From positions 4,898,001-4,962,000 of the forward strand of contig JAZBRS010000044.1 in assembly GCA_037176725.1 (NCBI GenBank): DNA of 64,000 nt, given 5' to 3'. The translations under genes and the position numbers were made by a program. The notes below the pieces were generated by a model. That model searched no databases and was not told where the DNA came from. It worked only from the letters and a program-made list of their open reading frames with translations. Below, in pieces: positions 1-12,220 of this stretch (positions are counted from its first letter, which is position 1; every line of letters begins with the position of its first letter). Source of the DNA: Posidonia oceanica (taxonomy: Eukaryota > Streptophyta > Magnoliopsida > Alismatales > Posidoniaceae).

Positions 1-598
1 CAACCGAGACGCATGTCGGCAACAAAACACGGAGTTGAATAGCGAGTTGTCAATCGAGACGCATGTCGATGACAAAATGCGAAGCTGGATAGCGAGTTGT
101 CAACCGAGACGCGTATCGACAACAAAACGCGGAGCTGGAAAGCGATGTCAACCGAGACGCATATCAGCGACAAAACGCAGAGCTGGATAGCGAGTTGTCA
201 ACCGAGACGCATGCCGGCAACAAAACGCGGAGCTGGATAGCGAGTTGTCAACCGAGACGCATATCGGCAACAAAACGCGGAGTTGGATAGCGAGTTGTCA
301 ACCAAGACGCATGTTGGTGACAAAACGCAAAGCAGGATAGCGAGTTGTCAACCAAGACGCATGTCGGCAACAAAACGTAGAGTTGGATAGCTAGTTGTCA
401 ACCGAGTCGCATATCGGCAACAAAACACGGAGCTGGATAGCGATTTGTCAACCAAGACGCATGTCGACAACAAAACGCGGAGCTGGATAGCGAGTGGTCA
501 ACTGAGACGCATGTCGGCAACAAAATGTGGAGTTGGACGGCGAGTTTGTCATCCAGGACGCAATCGAAGACAAAGACGCAAAGCAGGATAGCGAGGCA
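1..598. repeat. 50-bp tandem repeat array, about 12 copies
   Basis: Units begin at 1, 51, 101, 149, 199, 249, 299, 349, 399, 449, 499 and 549. Each opens with a variant of CAACCGAGACGCATGTCGGC and closes with GGATAGCGAGTTGT. The period is 50 bp, except one unit of 48. Copies differ by scattered substitutions, many between C and T or G and A. The array starts at the window edge and may continue leftwards. No coding frame runs through it. Its position beyond the gag remnant suggests it may lie inside a retroelement, but that is inference. Confidence 0.9.
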
Positions 599-2045
599 AT
601 ATCAAAGGACAAACGAGAAGCCCCTGGTATCGAGACGTAGAAAGGTTCGCTTCGCGAGCGAACGAGACAAAGGGAGATGCGAAAGCAAAGGGGGCAAGCC
701 GGCTAGTTTTGCCTAGAGAAGTATGCCGAGGAGGCTGGTCTGCAGGTGCTCCTGTACCATTGTTGCTGAATGCTGGCTGAGGCGCTGGATGATGCTTGTT
801 TGCTGATACTCACCTCGAAAGACAGGTTGGTTGATTGCTGTCTGCATGTTGGAAGAATGTTGTCGCAGCTTGCTGTATGCTTGATGTCCACACCTGACGC
901 TCGTGGGACATGGATAGTCTACTGCGCTATATTGGACTTGCAGTTGTGCTGGGGCAGCGGGCTTGTTTCCTGATGAAGGACGCAAGGTCTGTGTTGTTGA
1001 TTGCAGCAGGCTCGCTGAGAGGGCGCTGATGCATGTGCTTTAACTAGAGGACGGCTGTCATACCCCTTGTCAGGGAGGCTGGAGTATATCCTGCGAGATT
1101 ATGCATATGAAATAGGTAGCAGTGTTCAAGCAAGATGATTGATTAAGAGGTGATTTTTTATTGTTCTGCCCTCAGTTATGTTGGAAAGCATTCATGCCTG
1201 CTGGAAAGGAGGAGGAAGCCCTCTACTCAATGGACCCTACCAGGACTCACAAGTTGTGGGTGGCTCTCCTTGGTGGGTGGTGGCACTCAAGGTTTCTGTG
1301 GGTGATGGATCAGGCTCCACGCCAAACTCTTCTGGGCCCTGCACCTGCTCTTTTGAGATTTTCTTCTTCTCTTTTCTTTTTTCTTCTTTTTTTTTTATGG
1401 ATGTTCGGGTTCGCTCCATCCCTGACTTGGAGGTAAATAGGTGCCTAGTCTGGGCTGGAGGCTTTTGCTTTAGGAAAGGGTGGCTAGTCCCTTTGGGGGT
1501 GTGGGCTGCCCAAGCGCATGCTCCAACTCCTCTCCAAGGTGTGGTGGGGATAAGGCTAATCCGCACGTCCCTCTCTTGGGCTGACTTCTGTCTTAGCCTT
1601 CTGTCTACATGCTTTCTTTTATGCCCATGCGAATTTGCATTTTTTTCAGGCTCACTCTCTCAGTTGCCCTATCATTTTCTCTCCCTCTGGGAGGTGCAGG
1701 CCCCTTATGGAGTTTGGACACTTCGCCCTACTCTCAGTGGATGGTGGCTCTCTCACTTACCTAGTCATCAAGGTAGTGTCAATTGAGGAGGGATTGCTTT
1801 CTCCTTCCAGCAGGCTTGCTTCCCGATTTTTGTCATTGGGCGATGGTTGGCATGCAGATGTTTTTTCTTTTTGCTTTTAGGCTTTCTGATTTTTTTTTGT
1901 TTGTTTTGTTTTTTTTTTTTTGATTTTTTTGTGTTTTTCTGTTTTTGAAAGAAAAGAAATGCAATAGGGAAACATGCAAAGGATACAGTTTTGGCTCCCA
2001 CTGCTTGCTACTGCTACTCTAGCAATATCGTCGTGGCTGTTGAGA
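599..2045. other. Unassigned region, no convincing gene
   Basis: No domain is recognisable here on either strand. A Q-rich minus-strand reading at 713-985 resembles retroelement gag tails but carries no diagnostic motif. A short inverted repeat (GTTCGC...GCGAAC) lies at 645-663. Pyrimidine-rich tracts occur at about 1355-1400 and 1880-1960. This is probably degenerate transposon DNA. The change of character near 2000-2050, where the gag reading frame of the minus-strand element fades, may mark an insertion or deletion junction. Confidence 0.4.
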
Positions 2046-4019
2046 CCGCCGGGACTTCTACAGATCTGTGCCTCTATCGGGATCCAGGGTGTTGTGCTTG
2101 CATACTCGGGCCAGTGCTCGGTAGACAAGCGAGCTCTAAGCCGGGCCCCCCGCAGACAAGGCTAGGGAAAAGCTGGAGAAGGGATCAAATCGATGAGATC
2201 AGAGGGATCCATCGAGGAAGGATTAGAATCAGCAAGAACGGGAGCAAGAAGATAGACCCCTAAGGTCCCAGGATCCTCGGAGCTTGCAGGCTCAGGCGAG
2301 GAAAGGCTGGCTATGCTAGGGTGTGCAAGTGTAGGTGTGTGTGCTGCCTCCTGTGGACTGACAATGATGACTCCGTTGTCAATCAGGTTCTGAATGATGT
2401 CCCAGAGAGTGTGGCAATTATTAGTCGAGTGCCTTGTAGCTCAATGATAATCGCAGTGCGCACTCGTATCATACCACAATGGAAGAGGGTTTGATGGCGG
2501 ACGAGTTTCCGGGAGCCTCAGAAGTGACACAACCTGAGGAAAGACGGTGCTCAGCGGCTCACCAAGTAAGGTGAAGTCGCTTTCAGTGTGGCGGCCTTGT
2601 CTCTGCTTAGGCTGTTGTCCTTGCCAAGCTGGTGCGACGTGATGCATTGGCTCAACGATGGTAGTGCTCTGTGTTGTGTGTGCCAGGCTATGTGCAGAAG
2701 CAAGCTGAGATGAGCCGAGCAGCCTGGCTGCGAGAGCAGGCTCTGCAAGAGAATCGATGCAAGTGACGGTCGGCTTCTTGTGGTAGCAGACGTCGGAGTC
2801 GTTGTTGCCTTTGTTGCTGCTGCTGTTCTTGTTGTTGCTGCTGGAGGTGGTGGCTTGCTTTGCGAGCTCAGTGAGTGCGGGGAAGTTCCCACTCCACAGC
2901 GAGCTTTCTACGCGAGCACCAGCCTGAGTCAGCAATGCAAAGCTAGTGACAGGTTGGATGCTGAGCAGAGCCCCAGTCGCTGGCTGCGCTCCCCTGATGA
3001 TAATCTCAATAGACTCCTCATCCGAGGGTTTATCTTTGACCTAGGAGGCCAAGGTGCACCAGCGACCGACATACTCACCGAATGGTTCGTGGGGCTTCTG
3101 TCGAAAAGCGACAAGATCCTCGCGCTTAGGGACCAAGTCAAGGTTGAAGGAATATTGCTCCAGGAACGCCTGGGAAAGGCCGTCCCAAGTCTCGATGGTG
3201 GCCATGTCAAGAGATGTGAACCACTTGAGAGCAAGCCCCGTTAGACTCTTCTAGAACAAACGTATCAGCAGTCTGTCATCAGCTTGAAGCTGAGCGAGGT
3301 CGCTGCAGTACGCCTTCAGATGTGCGATTGGGCAGCCTCTACTGTTGTATCTGTCAAATTTCAGAATGCGGAAATTCGCTGCAAGTGTCGCCTCTGGGAA
3401 GTAGCAGATGTCCTGGAATTGGTAGGGTTGGCAATCTTGGCCCTGCACTTGACAAAGTGCTCTCTTTAGATCACCCATCCTGGTCAGGAGGGCATCCGAA
3501 GTTGCTACCGTCGAGACCGGTGCATCTAAGGTAGGTGCCACATATGCTGTGTGGGTCGTGCGAAAGCGCTCCTCCGAATCCACCATCACACCGCCTGGTA
3601 TCGAAGCGTGAGGGCCAACATACTCGTGCGAGGGTGCAAAATGTGGTGACATGCATGCTGGGGCCTGAATATGCTAATGCATAGGAGGTGAGTAAATAGC
3701 ATGCTGTGCAGTGTATTGTGCAGTGTGTGGGAGCAGCAGCTGTTGCGCCGGTATGGTTCTGGGCAATGGGCTCAGGAGATGATGTGCCCTGCCAATCTGG
3801 GGGACTAGCCACTAGGTGATGGAGTTGCATGCTGTGCAAAGTGCTATGTAGGTGCAGGAGGCCAATAAGGCACCCCCATCACCGAAGCTGTGAGGAGATG
3901 GGGCAATGGTAAGGGCGGAAAAGTAGTGTGGTGAGTCTGCAAAACTACAGAGGGCTGCACTAAAACCTCGGGAGTCAGAGGAGGAGGAAGCGAGGAAGCA
4001 GGACTAGAAGAAAAGGCCA
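2046..4019 (-). pseudogene. Degenerate gag of Tat element M
   Basis: Gag would form the virus-like particle shell of the retrotransposon. The minus strand from an ATG at 4019 gives a proline/serine-rich N-terminus. It is followed at about 3560-2940 by the conserved Tat gag core, with readable motifs KFDRYNSRGCPIAHLKAYC, ALKWFTSLDMATIETWD and GEYVGRWCTLAS. A serine/asparagine-rich linker follows, then LPETRPPSNPLP and a C-terminal Cys/His stretch (CDYH...HSTNNC) near 2440-2400. The frame is broken by several stops. The clear ones are TAG, after RLF near 3251, after TLAS near 3041, and two in the N-terminal part. The last recognisable gag sequence is near 2050. The N-terminal boundary is uncertain. 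Family assignment is from recognition of the core, not a database search. Confidence 0.75.
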
Positions 4020-5550
4020 TGCCTTACAACCCTTGGGTCATAGCCCACATATGTTGCGCTCGCATGGCAGAGGACTCGTCGACTGACGAGCTGGGATGTA
4101 AAGGGATAGCTGCTGAAGGAGGCACGAAAGCAAAGGAGCTGAGAGGGACAAACCCTACAGCAAAAGTAGTTGCAGTCGGCCGAATTCCTAAAACAGGAAA
4201 GCCCAAGGAAGGGGTAGGAGGAGGGGTATCCAGAGCCCAAGCGGCGGTCACCGTGATAGAGTCGGTGACGGGCTCCGAACCGACTATGACCCGCAATCCT
4301 CCCGTGGTGTACAGAGGGTCGTCATGCACCCAGAAACGGAATGCATGAACAGAAGGAGAAGCTGCAGTAGTAGGAGAAACCGAGATCAGCATCTCCTCCA
4401 AAGCAACAAAACCAAGAGGCTCGCTAGCATGCTGGCCATGGCTGACTGTGAGCGGGTAAGGATAGGGCTACGGCGAAAAGGAGACACACGAGTCCAAGGA
4501 CGGGCTATCGTCGAAGGTGATGAACAACCCGAAAAGAGATGGGGACCACAGGGAGCTGCTCGGGACAAAGACGCTTGAGCTCCGGTTGAGGACCCCGCAC
4601 CTACCTGTAAACAGGCAAAGCAAATCAGGTTAGGACCTAGACAAAAGACGCAATGCAAGTGATTATGGTGATATGAATGGCATACATGCAGATGAATGTC
4701 CTATCATGCGCTCTCTCACCATGTACGTCCTAAGTAGGCCGTATACTCGAACAGGCTCACAAGAGATGTGGGTTTATTGACTCAAGTCAGAAAGTAGGTC
4801 CCCATCTAAATCCTGGCCAAAGCTCAGGCAACAACGGGTGGTGCGTTAGGAGCCTCAACCCTGCCAAAGCATGGGTTATACCCTCTACTAACACCGACGC
4901 AGCCCCAGACAAAGGGGACAGACCGACCAGCTCGCTCCACGCCAAAGCGATGGAACAAGAGACCGAGACTGCCCTTCTCAGACTAAGTGGGTGGACCCAG
5001 AGAGGAGAAGATGCATGCTTTCTAAGATGATCAATCATGCAAAGATGTTGTTAAGTGTTTTACTTGCATTTTATTTAGCCAAAAGGGGAAAGTTTGCAAG
5101 TTTGGCTCTAGTTATGCTTAAGTGTTAATGTTTGGCTTTATTTGTTGCTTTTAAATTAAGCCAAAGGGAAGCAAGTATGTCTCTAATATCCTAAGCATGG
5201 CATATGCAAAAGGAAAAGAAACATGGAGTCATGGCATGCAAGCAATCATACACCAAGGCAAAAAGGCGTGTGCATGACATTTGCAAGTGTTGTGTGCATG
5301 ATGGTGAAAGGAAACATTCATCACATCAAAAGGCATGTATACCTGGCATGTGCGTGTGTGGTGGCATAGCAATTGTGTAAACAAAGCAATCACCACTCAA
5401 AAGGCATGTATTATTGCGTCAAGCAAGTATTTCGGCATGGCATTAAGCAAGAAATGAAGTATGGACAAGCAAACAGGCAGGCAAGGACAAGGCAAGCACA
5501 AGCGAAAAATCGTGTGAGCGAAAAGCCAAAATGAAAGTCGGAATCTTGCA
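4020..5550 (-). other. 5' untranslated leader of element M
   Basis: This is about 1.5 kb between the primer binding site and the putative gag ATG on the minus strand. It has no sustained reading frame. The long leader is compatible with Tat elements, which often have large 5' untranslated regions or an extra upstream ORF. No such ORF is recognisable here. Confidence 0.5.
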
Positions 5551-5568
5551 TCCCCAGTGAAGTAGCCA
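5551..5568 (-). promoter_or_regulatory. Primer binding site of element M
   Basis: On the minus strand, one base after the LTR end (…GGTCACAACA at 5570), the sequence TGGCTACTTCACTGGGGA begins. Starting with TGG immediately inside the 5' LTR is the signature of a site complementary to a tRNA 3' end (CCA). Tat/Ogre elements are known to use tRNA-Arg; the exact tRNA was not verified here. Two bases differ from the TGGCGACTCC expected of an intact site, consistent with decay. Confidence 0.65.
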
Positions 5569-5569
5569 G

Positions 5570-8080
5570 TGTTGTGACCACGTCTTCCACGACGCGGTTG
5601 CACGCTGCCAAAGCTCGCGCGCGCCGGCCGAAGAGATGGGCCATGCCTAATAGTGGATTCAAGGAAGGACACTCGACTCGAAAACACCGGAAAAGGCAAA
5701 GAAAACAAAAGATAAAGCAAATTCGGAGTCGCCAACTAGTTTATTAAATCGGAAGACGAGGAAAACCGAAGAAAGCATAAAAAACATGTAAATGCGTGCA
5801 ATGTTATGTAAAAATATGACTCGTGCCTATGATAAGAGCATAATGGTCATTACGGGCCAAACAAAGGGTAAGGACTCCTGTTACGTACGAGGAAGGTGTT
5901 AGGCACCCCCAATACACCCAGAATCGATTTTTCTAGGCTTTTTGCTCACATATGCAGGAAGGTGTCGGCAAGTGCTTGCCTTTAACTGTACGCCAGTAGG
6001 CGAGGGATGCTATGCCATGCTATGAATGCTTTAAATATGCTTAAATGTGTACTTAAATGCCATGATGCATGAGGGAAAACAAAACATGTGATCTATGTGC
6101 TCAGCGGTGCTGTTGGTATCTAAACCGAACATACCATGGTTCTAAAGACGTCCAAACAGTAAGCATCATTACCCTAATGGATGTAGGTGAGAAACAAAAA
6201 CATCGGAGGAAAACCAAAGCTTAGCAAAGAGGCGGCATGCAAAAGTTTTCAAATAAACCATGCAAAGCTTAGCAAAACCATGCAAAAAGACTAATTAAGG
6301 TTAAAACATCATTATGCAACGATAATCAAAGCAAGGAAACAAAACCAAAATGATACGAGTCACAAACAAGGCGGCAACAAAGGGCTCAGTTCACTGTCTA
6401 GAACTTGGCCTGAGTCGCCGGTCACCACGGCGACAGTGCACATCGTCGCTCTGCGCAGCGATGGTGCAAGTCGCCGCTCTGACTGGCGGCCAAGGCTGCT
6501 ACAGGCATGCCAGACAGCAAACTTCGTCGGCCGACCAAACCATGCAAACGGCCATAAAACCTGCAAGTAAACACTCACACAGACAGACGTCATATCAAGG
6601 AACTCATTCATGCAATCAAAATGAGTGCCTGGGTCACGTGATACACCAGCGCAAAGTCTGGCCCGGGAACCTCCTGGAAAACCAGTTGAGTCGCCGCTAG
6701 AAGCGGCGACACACCTGGCAACTCAGGCAACCTGAACAGCAGACTTTGGCGCCAAATCTCGCACCAACGGCGATGCAAACCAAGAAACTAATTATATAGA
6801 ATTAAAGAATATACATCCACTAGTAAAAGTATATAATCAACATGCAAAATGGGGACCTGGATCGCGAGATATAACGGCTCAAAGTTCGACGTGGGAACTG
6901 CCTGAGATACCAGTCGAGTCGCCGCTAGAGGCAGCAACACACCTAACAGTTCCGGTGGCTGAGCTTCAACACCGAATCTCGCCTCACCGACGATGCTAAA
7001 AATATGGATGATAGCCGGGGAAGCTTGACGGCACTCCCACTAGCACAACCACACTTTCAGTGTGGAAAATGGTTGGGTGGATAGCTCCATCCGTCCCCTC
7101 CCATTTCGCCGCCGATGTCGATGGGTTCCGGCCACTAGGGCGGCCGGCGAGCCAAAGAACGTGGTTGGGAAGCTCCGTGGAGGTGAGGAGACGATGAGGG
7201 ATGCAAATGCAGTGGAAAACAGTTGCCGGAAGTCCCTTCCCCACCTCCACCGATGATCGCCAGCAACCACTCCGCATCACCAGTCGTTGGGATGGTCGGG
7301 AGCTCAAAAGGAGGGCTTGTTGGATCGAGCGGAGGAGGAGGAGAGTCGGGAAGCTTCCCACAACCTCAAGCAAGCAAAGGGGAGAGGAACACTACCTGTG
7401 AAGCTCATCGGAGATGAACGCTGTGGCTGGCTGGTGCTGGTGAAGACGAACGGACAGCGAGCTCGGTGTGGCCTAGAGGCAAGAGGACACTCGGGATCGC
7501 TCTCTCACGCACAAGGGAATGCTCGAAGACGCTCGAGGAGGCTAAGGGTTCGCTCTGGCTCTCTAAAAGTGGGTGCCGAGAGGTTGAACGGTGTTGGGTT
7601 CCGTGGCTTAAATCCGGCGACGTCTGCACACGAAGAACGGTGGTAGGACGAGGTGGGATGGCAAATGTGATGGGTAGTAACTTCAGCAGGGTGGCAGGTG
7701 GACGCAAAAGTCCGCGGAAGTGATGGGAGGAGACAGTGACAGTCGGCTGTGCACGCAGCAAGTTTGAATCGCGCATGGCAAGCAGGAATTGCAGGTAGTG
7801 GCCGCTTGGAACAACGACATCACCAGTCACCTCTAATTGGGGCAACAACACTTGTTGCCGCTTTAAGGGGCAACAGGGGCCTCCTGTTCTAACAGGGCCT
7901 GCTGCAGGGTTTACTGGGCGGCTAATGGGCCAAGGTTCGCTGTAAATTGGGCTTGGGTAGTTTTTAAGGGTTTTGGGTTGGTTTTGGGTTAATTTGAGGG
8001 TTCAAGTGGGGTTTGAGTGGGTTTGAGGTTTGGGTCTCCCATGCCATGATCCGAGCTCACTTCCAGAGGGATCCACCAAC
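5570..8080 (-). mobile_element. 5' LTR of element M (main part)
   Basis: This is the minus-strand LTR. The remaining 33 bp, including the terminus, lie at 20675-20707 beyond the copia insertion, giving about 2.54 kb in all. The U5 side holds the box shared with other Tat LTRs in this window: GGTGCCTAACACC… (rev. comp. at about 5872-5907) and TTGGCGACTCC preceded by AATAAA (rev. comp. at 5725-5745). The U3 side carries GTCGCC/GGCGAC motifs, including a perfect 9-bp inverted repeat at 6690-6710. The copia target duplication CCAAC is at 8076-8080 and 20675-20679. Short frames inside are not genes. Confidence 0.75.
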
Positions 8081-8465
8081 TGTTGAAAAATATCTATGAT
8101 ATATTTAATTTTGATGATAACAAATGGAACTAATGATATTACTTGAGAAAATACTCTTCAGTTGATTTTAAGATAGGTGGATTATCTAAGGAAAGTCAAC
8201 CTTTGAAGAATATCAAGTAAAAGCATGGAATGCAGAAGAGAATTCTACATCAGAGACTGCATAAAGACAATAAGAAAGATCAAGACAATAGTATTCATGT
8301 TGTAATAATTTGTATGCATTTTTTCTTCATTATTGTACTCCTAAGAAAGGATGTAAAAGATCTCCCAGAACATCCCAAAAATAATTAAGAAAATACCCAT
8401 ACCTAAACCTGAGGAAAACACTTAGAAAAACTTCAAGGTTTAGAAGTTAGGTCAAAAATGGAAAA

Positions 8466-8640
8466 CCGATTCTCATCAATTTACCATTTTCCGGGATAAG
8501 GGCTACAGTAGAAAATTCATTTAAATATGACCGTTAAGTTAAAACAGAAAACCGATTCTCACTGGTATACCATTCTCCAGGATAAGGGCTACAATAGAAA
8601 AATCATTTAAATATGACCGTCGAGTCAAATCGGAAAACCG
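8466..8640 (+). repeat. 86-bp tandem repeat in copia U3
   Basis: Two copies start at 8466 and 8552 with CCGATTCTCA and share the block AAATTTAAATATGACCGT-like end. A partial third follows. The same pair is in the 3' LTR at 19760 and 19846 with the same 86-bp period, so the duplication predates insertion. Upstream of a TATA box, such repeats are plausible enhancer units; that role is inferred. Confidence 0.7.
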
Positions 8641-8874
8641 ATCAATATCGAAAAATCGAAATCTGGAGTAGGGTCCAAAGCTCTGAAACCCACTGGAACA
8701 CCGGTAGTATAATCTATAGCTCAGATTAATATCGGAACACCGTTTCAGAACAGAATACCGATTTAGTCGTTCGTTGGAGATTTTCGGTCGACCGATTGAT
8801 TTCAGAATACCGATTATACTAGCCGTTTGTGAACATTGAGCTAACCATTAGACACAGCTTTAAGTGATGTTATA

Positions 8875-8886
8875 TCTATAAATAGG
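8875..8886 (+). promoter_or_regulatory. TATA box of copia 5' LTR
   Basis: TCTATAAATAGG is a canonical plant TATA element in the expected U3 position. It is matched by TCTATAAATA at 20151-20160 in the 3' LTR. Confidence 0.75.
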
Positions 8887-9371
8887 ACTCCCAAGGACCT
8901 ACTAAGATACACCAATACTGATAACATCTTGTACTACTCATTTTCTAAGCTCCAAACTCCAAATTAGTGAGAATACTCCCAAATAGCTAAAAAGAGATAC
9001 CTTGAGCAAATTCAATTGGGAGATCAAAAAAAGATACTACTTGTAAGATTGTTGTAAACAAGGAGGATACTTCTCTAGCTGTGAGAAAAGCTCTGCGGGT
9101 TTTGCAGAGGAAGTTTGTCTTCATCAAGTAAGTGTATTTACATTGATAAAGATTAAGGGAACTCCAGAGGGGATCTGGGAGTAGACTAGGCTGGGTTGAC
9201 TGAACCACTATATATACTGTGTCATATATCATTGCCTCTCTTCTCCTTCTGTGTTTGTTGCAGTGTAATATTCAAATTGCTTAACTTAGATCGTTTATTT
9301 TGAATAGTACTCATTGAATTATTAAATTTGTTTAAAATTCTGTATAAACTTTAAAAACTCTATTGAGCCCC

Positions 9372-12125
9372 TATAGACACCCCGATTCCGTAGTCCTTCT
9401 TCGGTAGTTTTTCTCCCAGTAATGTGCTCGGTCGTGGCGGCCCCCACCTATTCACTAAACCCAAACCTAAGCCTTGTCCAAAACCCAAGCCAAAACCCAA
9501 GCCTAATCCCAATACCAAGCCAAAACCCAAGCCTAAGCCCATTCCAAGCCCAACCCAACCAAAAAATCAGAAAAACATCTAAAAATACTCTCTGGGTCGT
9601 TGGACGCCAGATGTGCCCACGTCTTACATAAGACGCAGGGAATCCAGCGGCTAACACCTTTCATTTCTTTGGGGTGTTGGACGCTACCTGAGGCAGCGTC
9701 CTACGTTAGACGCAGCTCAGGTAGGCGTCCAACACACCGGGACTGACAAAGATCGATTTTGGAATTCCAATCGACTCCCAAGTGCAAATACCTTTGTGCC
9801 CTCCATCCAGAACCCATTTCCGGCCATGTCTGAGACCCTTCGTTTCAGCTTCTCACGTTACAAGCCATGCAGCCATATAAAAGCATTTTTCTTCTTAATT
9901 TTGAGGGGTCAGCACCCATTTTCTCTGTTTTGGCTTTGAGAGCACCTCCAGCCAAATTTTGTCAGTCCTCTCACACCTCCGGCCACCCCAAGCTCTCCCA
10001 AACCTCTCACGAGCCTAGCCCAGCTATCCAGCCACCGCCACTGCCGTCCAAATCCGAGGAGAATCGCCGGTGAAGGGAAGCTACACCAACCATCAAAACA
10101 AGTAGGTATCCTTCCTCTTTAGCTTAGAATTTTAATTTCTAAATCATATATGTTCGTTTCGATGCATTTTATCTGAGCTTTCTTGCATGTCGCCATTGTT
10201 TTGCCACTTTGTTTTAGCTCCGGTGATGGGTTCACCCGCACAAGGCCGACGGCCAATGAGTGTGCGGTGACCCATCCCTGAGAATATGTTTTAATATTGC
10301 CATAGCCTTCCTCGGTCTTCCCCAAGCCTCCACCATAAGTCCTAGCCGAGCACCATGACTTCCTAGCCATCCCATGGCCAAAAAACTCATCGGATTCCAC
10401 TGTTGATCAAGTGGAGATGGGTGGAACAATCTGGAGGCCCATTTTTTATAATAATTGCATGGTCATATTCGTGGATGTTTGTTCTTGCTTACTAGTTGCT
10501 TTTTGTTTCGATTTGATTCGATTTGAGTGGATTCTCAATCCAAAATCTCTGTCAGTGAGTAGGAAGCTATATCTGGTGCGTCTTACATAAGACGCAGCCA
10601 GAGCTAGCGTCCTACACCACTGAGTGATTCTGCATGTTTTCAATCTTGGAAATGTCATGATTATTTTTTATGTTTGATTCATGCCGCCTACAAAGATTTT
10701 AATTTATTCTTATCATGCTTCTTTCCTGTAGAACATTTAATATGAAACATGTAATGATTTCTGAGTTCTATCTTAAAAATAATTTTCTCAATCCAAAATC
10801 TCTGTCAGTGCATAGGACGCTATGCATGGTGCGTCTTACATAAGACGCAGCCAAAGCTAGCGTCCTACACCTCTGATATGGATTTCGCATGTTTTCCTTC
10901 ATAGGAATGTTATGATTATTTCTTAATGCTCAATCCATGTCATATACAGTCTATTTTGATTTATCCCTATCATGATTCTATTATAAAAGCATCTGAATTG
11001 AAAATATGCATTTTTCTCTGAGTTTTATCCTAAAAACTGTTTTTGGAGTGTAGGACGCATACTGAGCAGTGTCTTACATAGGACGCTGGATGTAGTAGCA
11101 TCCTACAACTCTGTCCAGATTTACAAATTTTTTAGTTCCTTTAATGAGTTTTTGTCAATGTCTGAGGTTTGGTGTTTGATGTCAAGGTATGCTTGATCTT
11201 AATACTCATCATATTTGTTTCATGGTATTATTTGACAAGAATATAAATTACTTGCCTTGGTCATGCTTGAGCATCTGTTGATGGGTGTAAGACGCAGATC
11301 TGATAGCGTCTTATGTAAGATGCTGTGATCCTCGCATCATACACACTAGGCTATCATCTTTTGAATTAATGCCTAAAAATGTTCTAAACGGTTTTGGAAA
11401 TTGATATTGGAAGGCATATCATGGTTTACATCATGTTCCAGTTGATTTCATGATTTCTATGATTTGAGCATAAGATTTATTTAATTCCAGATTAGCCATT
11501 TAATAAAATATGTATTCTTTGTGTTAGACACAGGAGTCTATTGCGTCTTACATAGGACGCTGGGAATCGCAGCCTCCAACGCTTTCAGTAAACTGAATTT
11601 CATTTTGCAGTTTTACAACATTGGTTTTGAGTCTGTTTACTTTGATTTTAATCATCTAACATGATTTGCATGTCTACAGTGTTTTGAGGCATTTAACTTT
11701 CACTTTTGGCATATTTCAAAGATATTTAACATGTTTTCAAAAGGCATATAGCATATTTCATTTGGCATGGCATTATCACCTTTGGGCATATAGCAAATAG
11801 CATCATTGCCGACATTAGCCACAAATGAGCGGAATAGCCCCGAAAGACCGACTCTCTCAGGTGCATGGGGGTGCCTAACACCTTCCCCATACATAACAGG
11901 AGTCTTTGCCCAATCTCTAACCCGCAATGACCTTGTGTCATATCCTTTACATTGTTTTATCATTTTGCATGTTTTTCGGTTTTCCTCATCTTTCCGCTTT
12001 TCAAAATAGACTAGGTGGCGACTCCAATGTTTTGTTTCCTTTCCTTCAGCTTTCGTCTATTTTTTTTACATCTTTTTGCCGTGACCCACCATTCGGCAAT
12101 CAAGCCGTTCAGTCGCATGGTTACA
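9372..12125 (+). mobile_element. Solo LTR A, Tat type, nested in the copia 5' LTR
   Basis: It begins TATAGACACCCC (a one-base change from TGTAGACACCCC) and ends GGTTACA. Flanks GCCCC (9367-9371) and CCCCC (12126-12130) are a 5-bp target duplication with one mismatch. At 2754 bp it has no internal region, so it is a product of LTR-LTR recombination. The U5 box is present: GGTGCCTAACACCTTCCCC near 11870-11888 and CTAGGTGGCGACTCC at 12011-12025. A possible TATA box (ATATAAAA) is near 9875. It belongs to the same family as LTR B because both carry the TGCGTCTTAC…TAAGACGCA palindrome repeats. Confidence 0.9.
10560..11590 (+). repeat. About 240-bp degenerate tandem repeat carrying a palindrome, LTR A
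   Basis: Variants of TGCGTCTTACATAAGACGCA occur at 10577, 10830, about 11070, about 11305 and about 11545, spaced close to 240 bp. Each is followed about 15 bp later by a CGTCCTACAC-like motif. Between the motifs the sequence is AT-rich and diverged. Two more palindrome copies lie near the LTR start (9619 and 9697). The palindrome arms are better preserved than the sequence between them. Confidence 0.75.
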
Positions 12126-12159
12126 CCCCCCTCTAGAGTAGCCTCTCGATCCTAACAAT

Positions 12160-12170
12160 TGGTATCAAGG
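12160..12170 (+). promoter_or_regulatory. Primer binding site of the copia element
   Basis: TGGTATCAAGG starts two bases after the LTR end at 12157. It matches the usual plant copia site complementary to initiator tRNA-Met (TGGTATCAGAG) except near its end. Confidence 0.8.
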
Positions 12171-12220
12171 CTAGGTTATCTAGAAATTAAGATCTAATAA
12201 TCTATTTTAGACAAAGAAAA

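Larger units (their letters stand above)
8081..12157 (+). mobile_element. 5' LTR of the copia element, split by solo LTR A
   Basis: It spans 8081-9371 and 12126-12157, about 1.32 kb once the nested LTR and its duplication are removed. Its counterpart is 19377-20674. It contains an 86-bp tandem repeat (copies from 8466 and 8552), a TATA box at 8875-8886 and a TG…CA pair of ends. The insertion point of LTR A corresponds to the C-run near 20642 of the 3' LTR. Confidence 0.92.

Noticed and set aside
2441..3244. Plus-strand frames opposite the M gag
   Set aside because: They are shadows of the minus-strand gag; the recognisable family motifs are on the minus strand.
12011..12025. CTAGGTGGCGACTCC as the primer binding site after an LTR
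   Set aside because: In solo LTRs A, B, C and G the box lies about 100-170 bp inside the LTR end defined by target duplications. The real site in element M is outside the LTR at 5551-5568.
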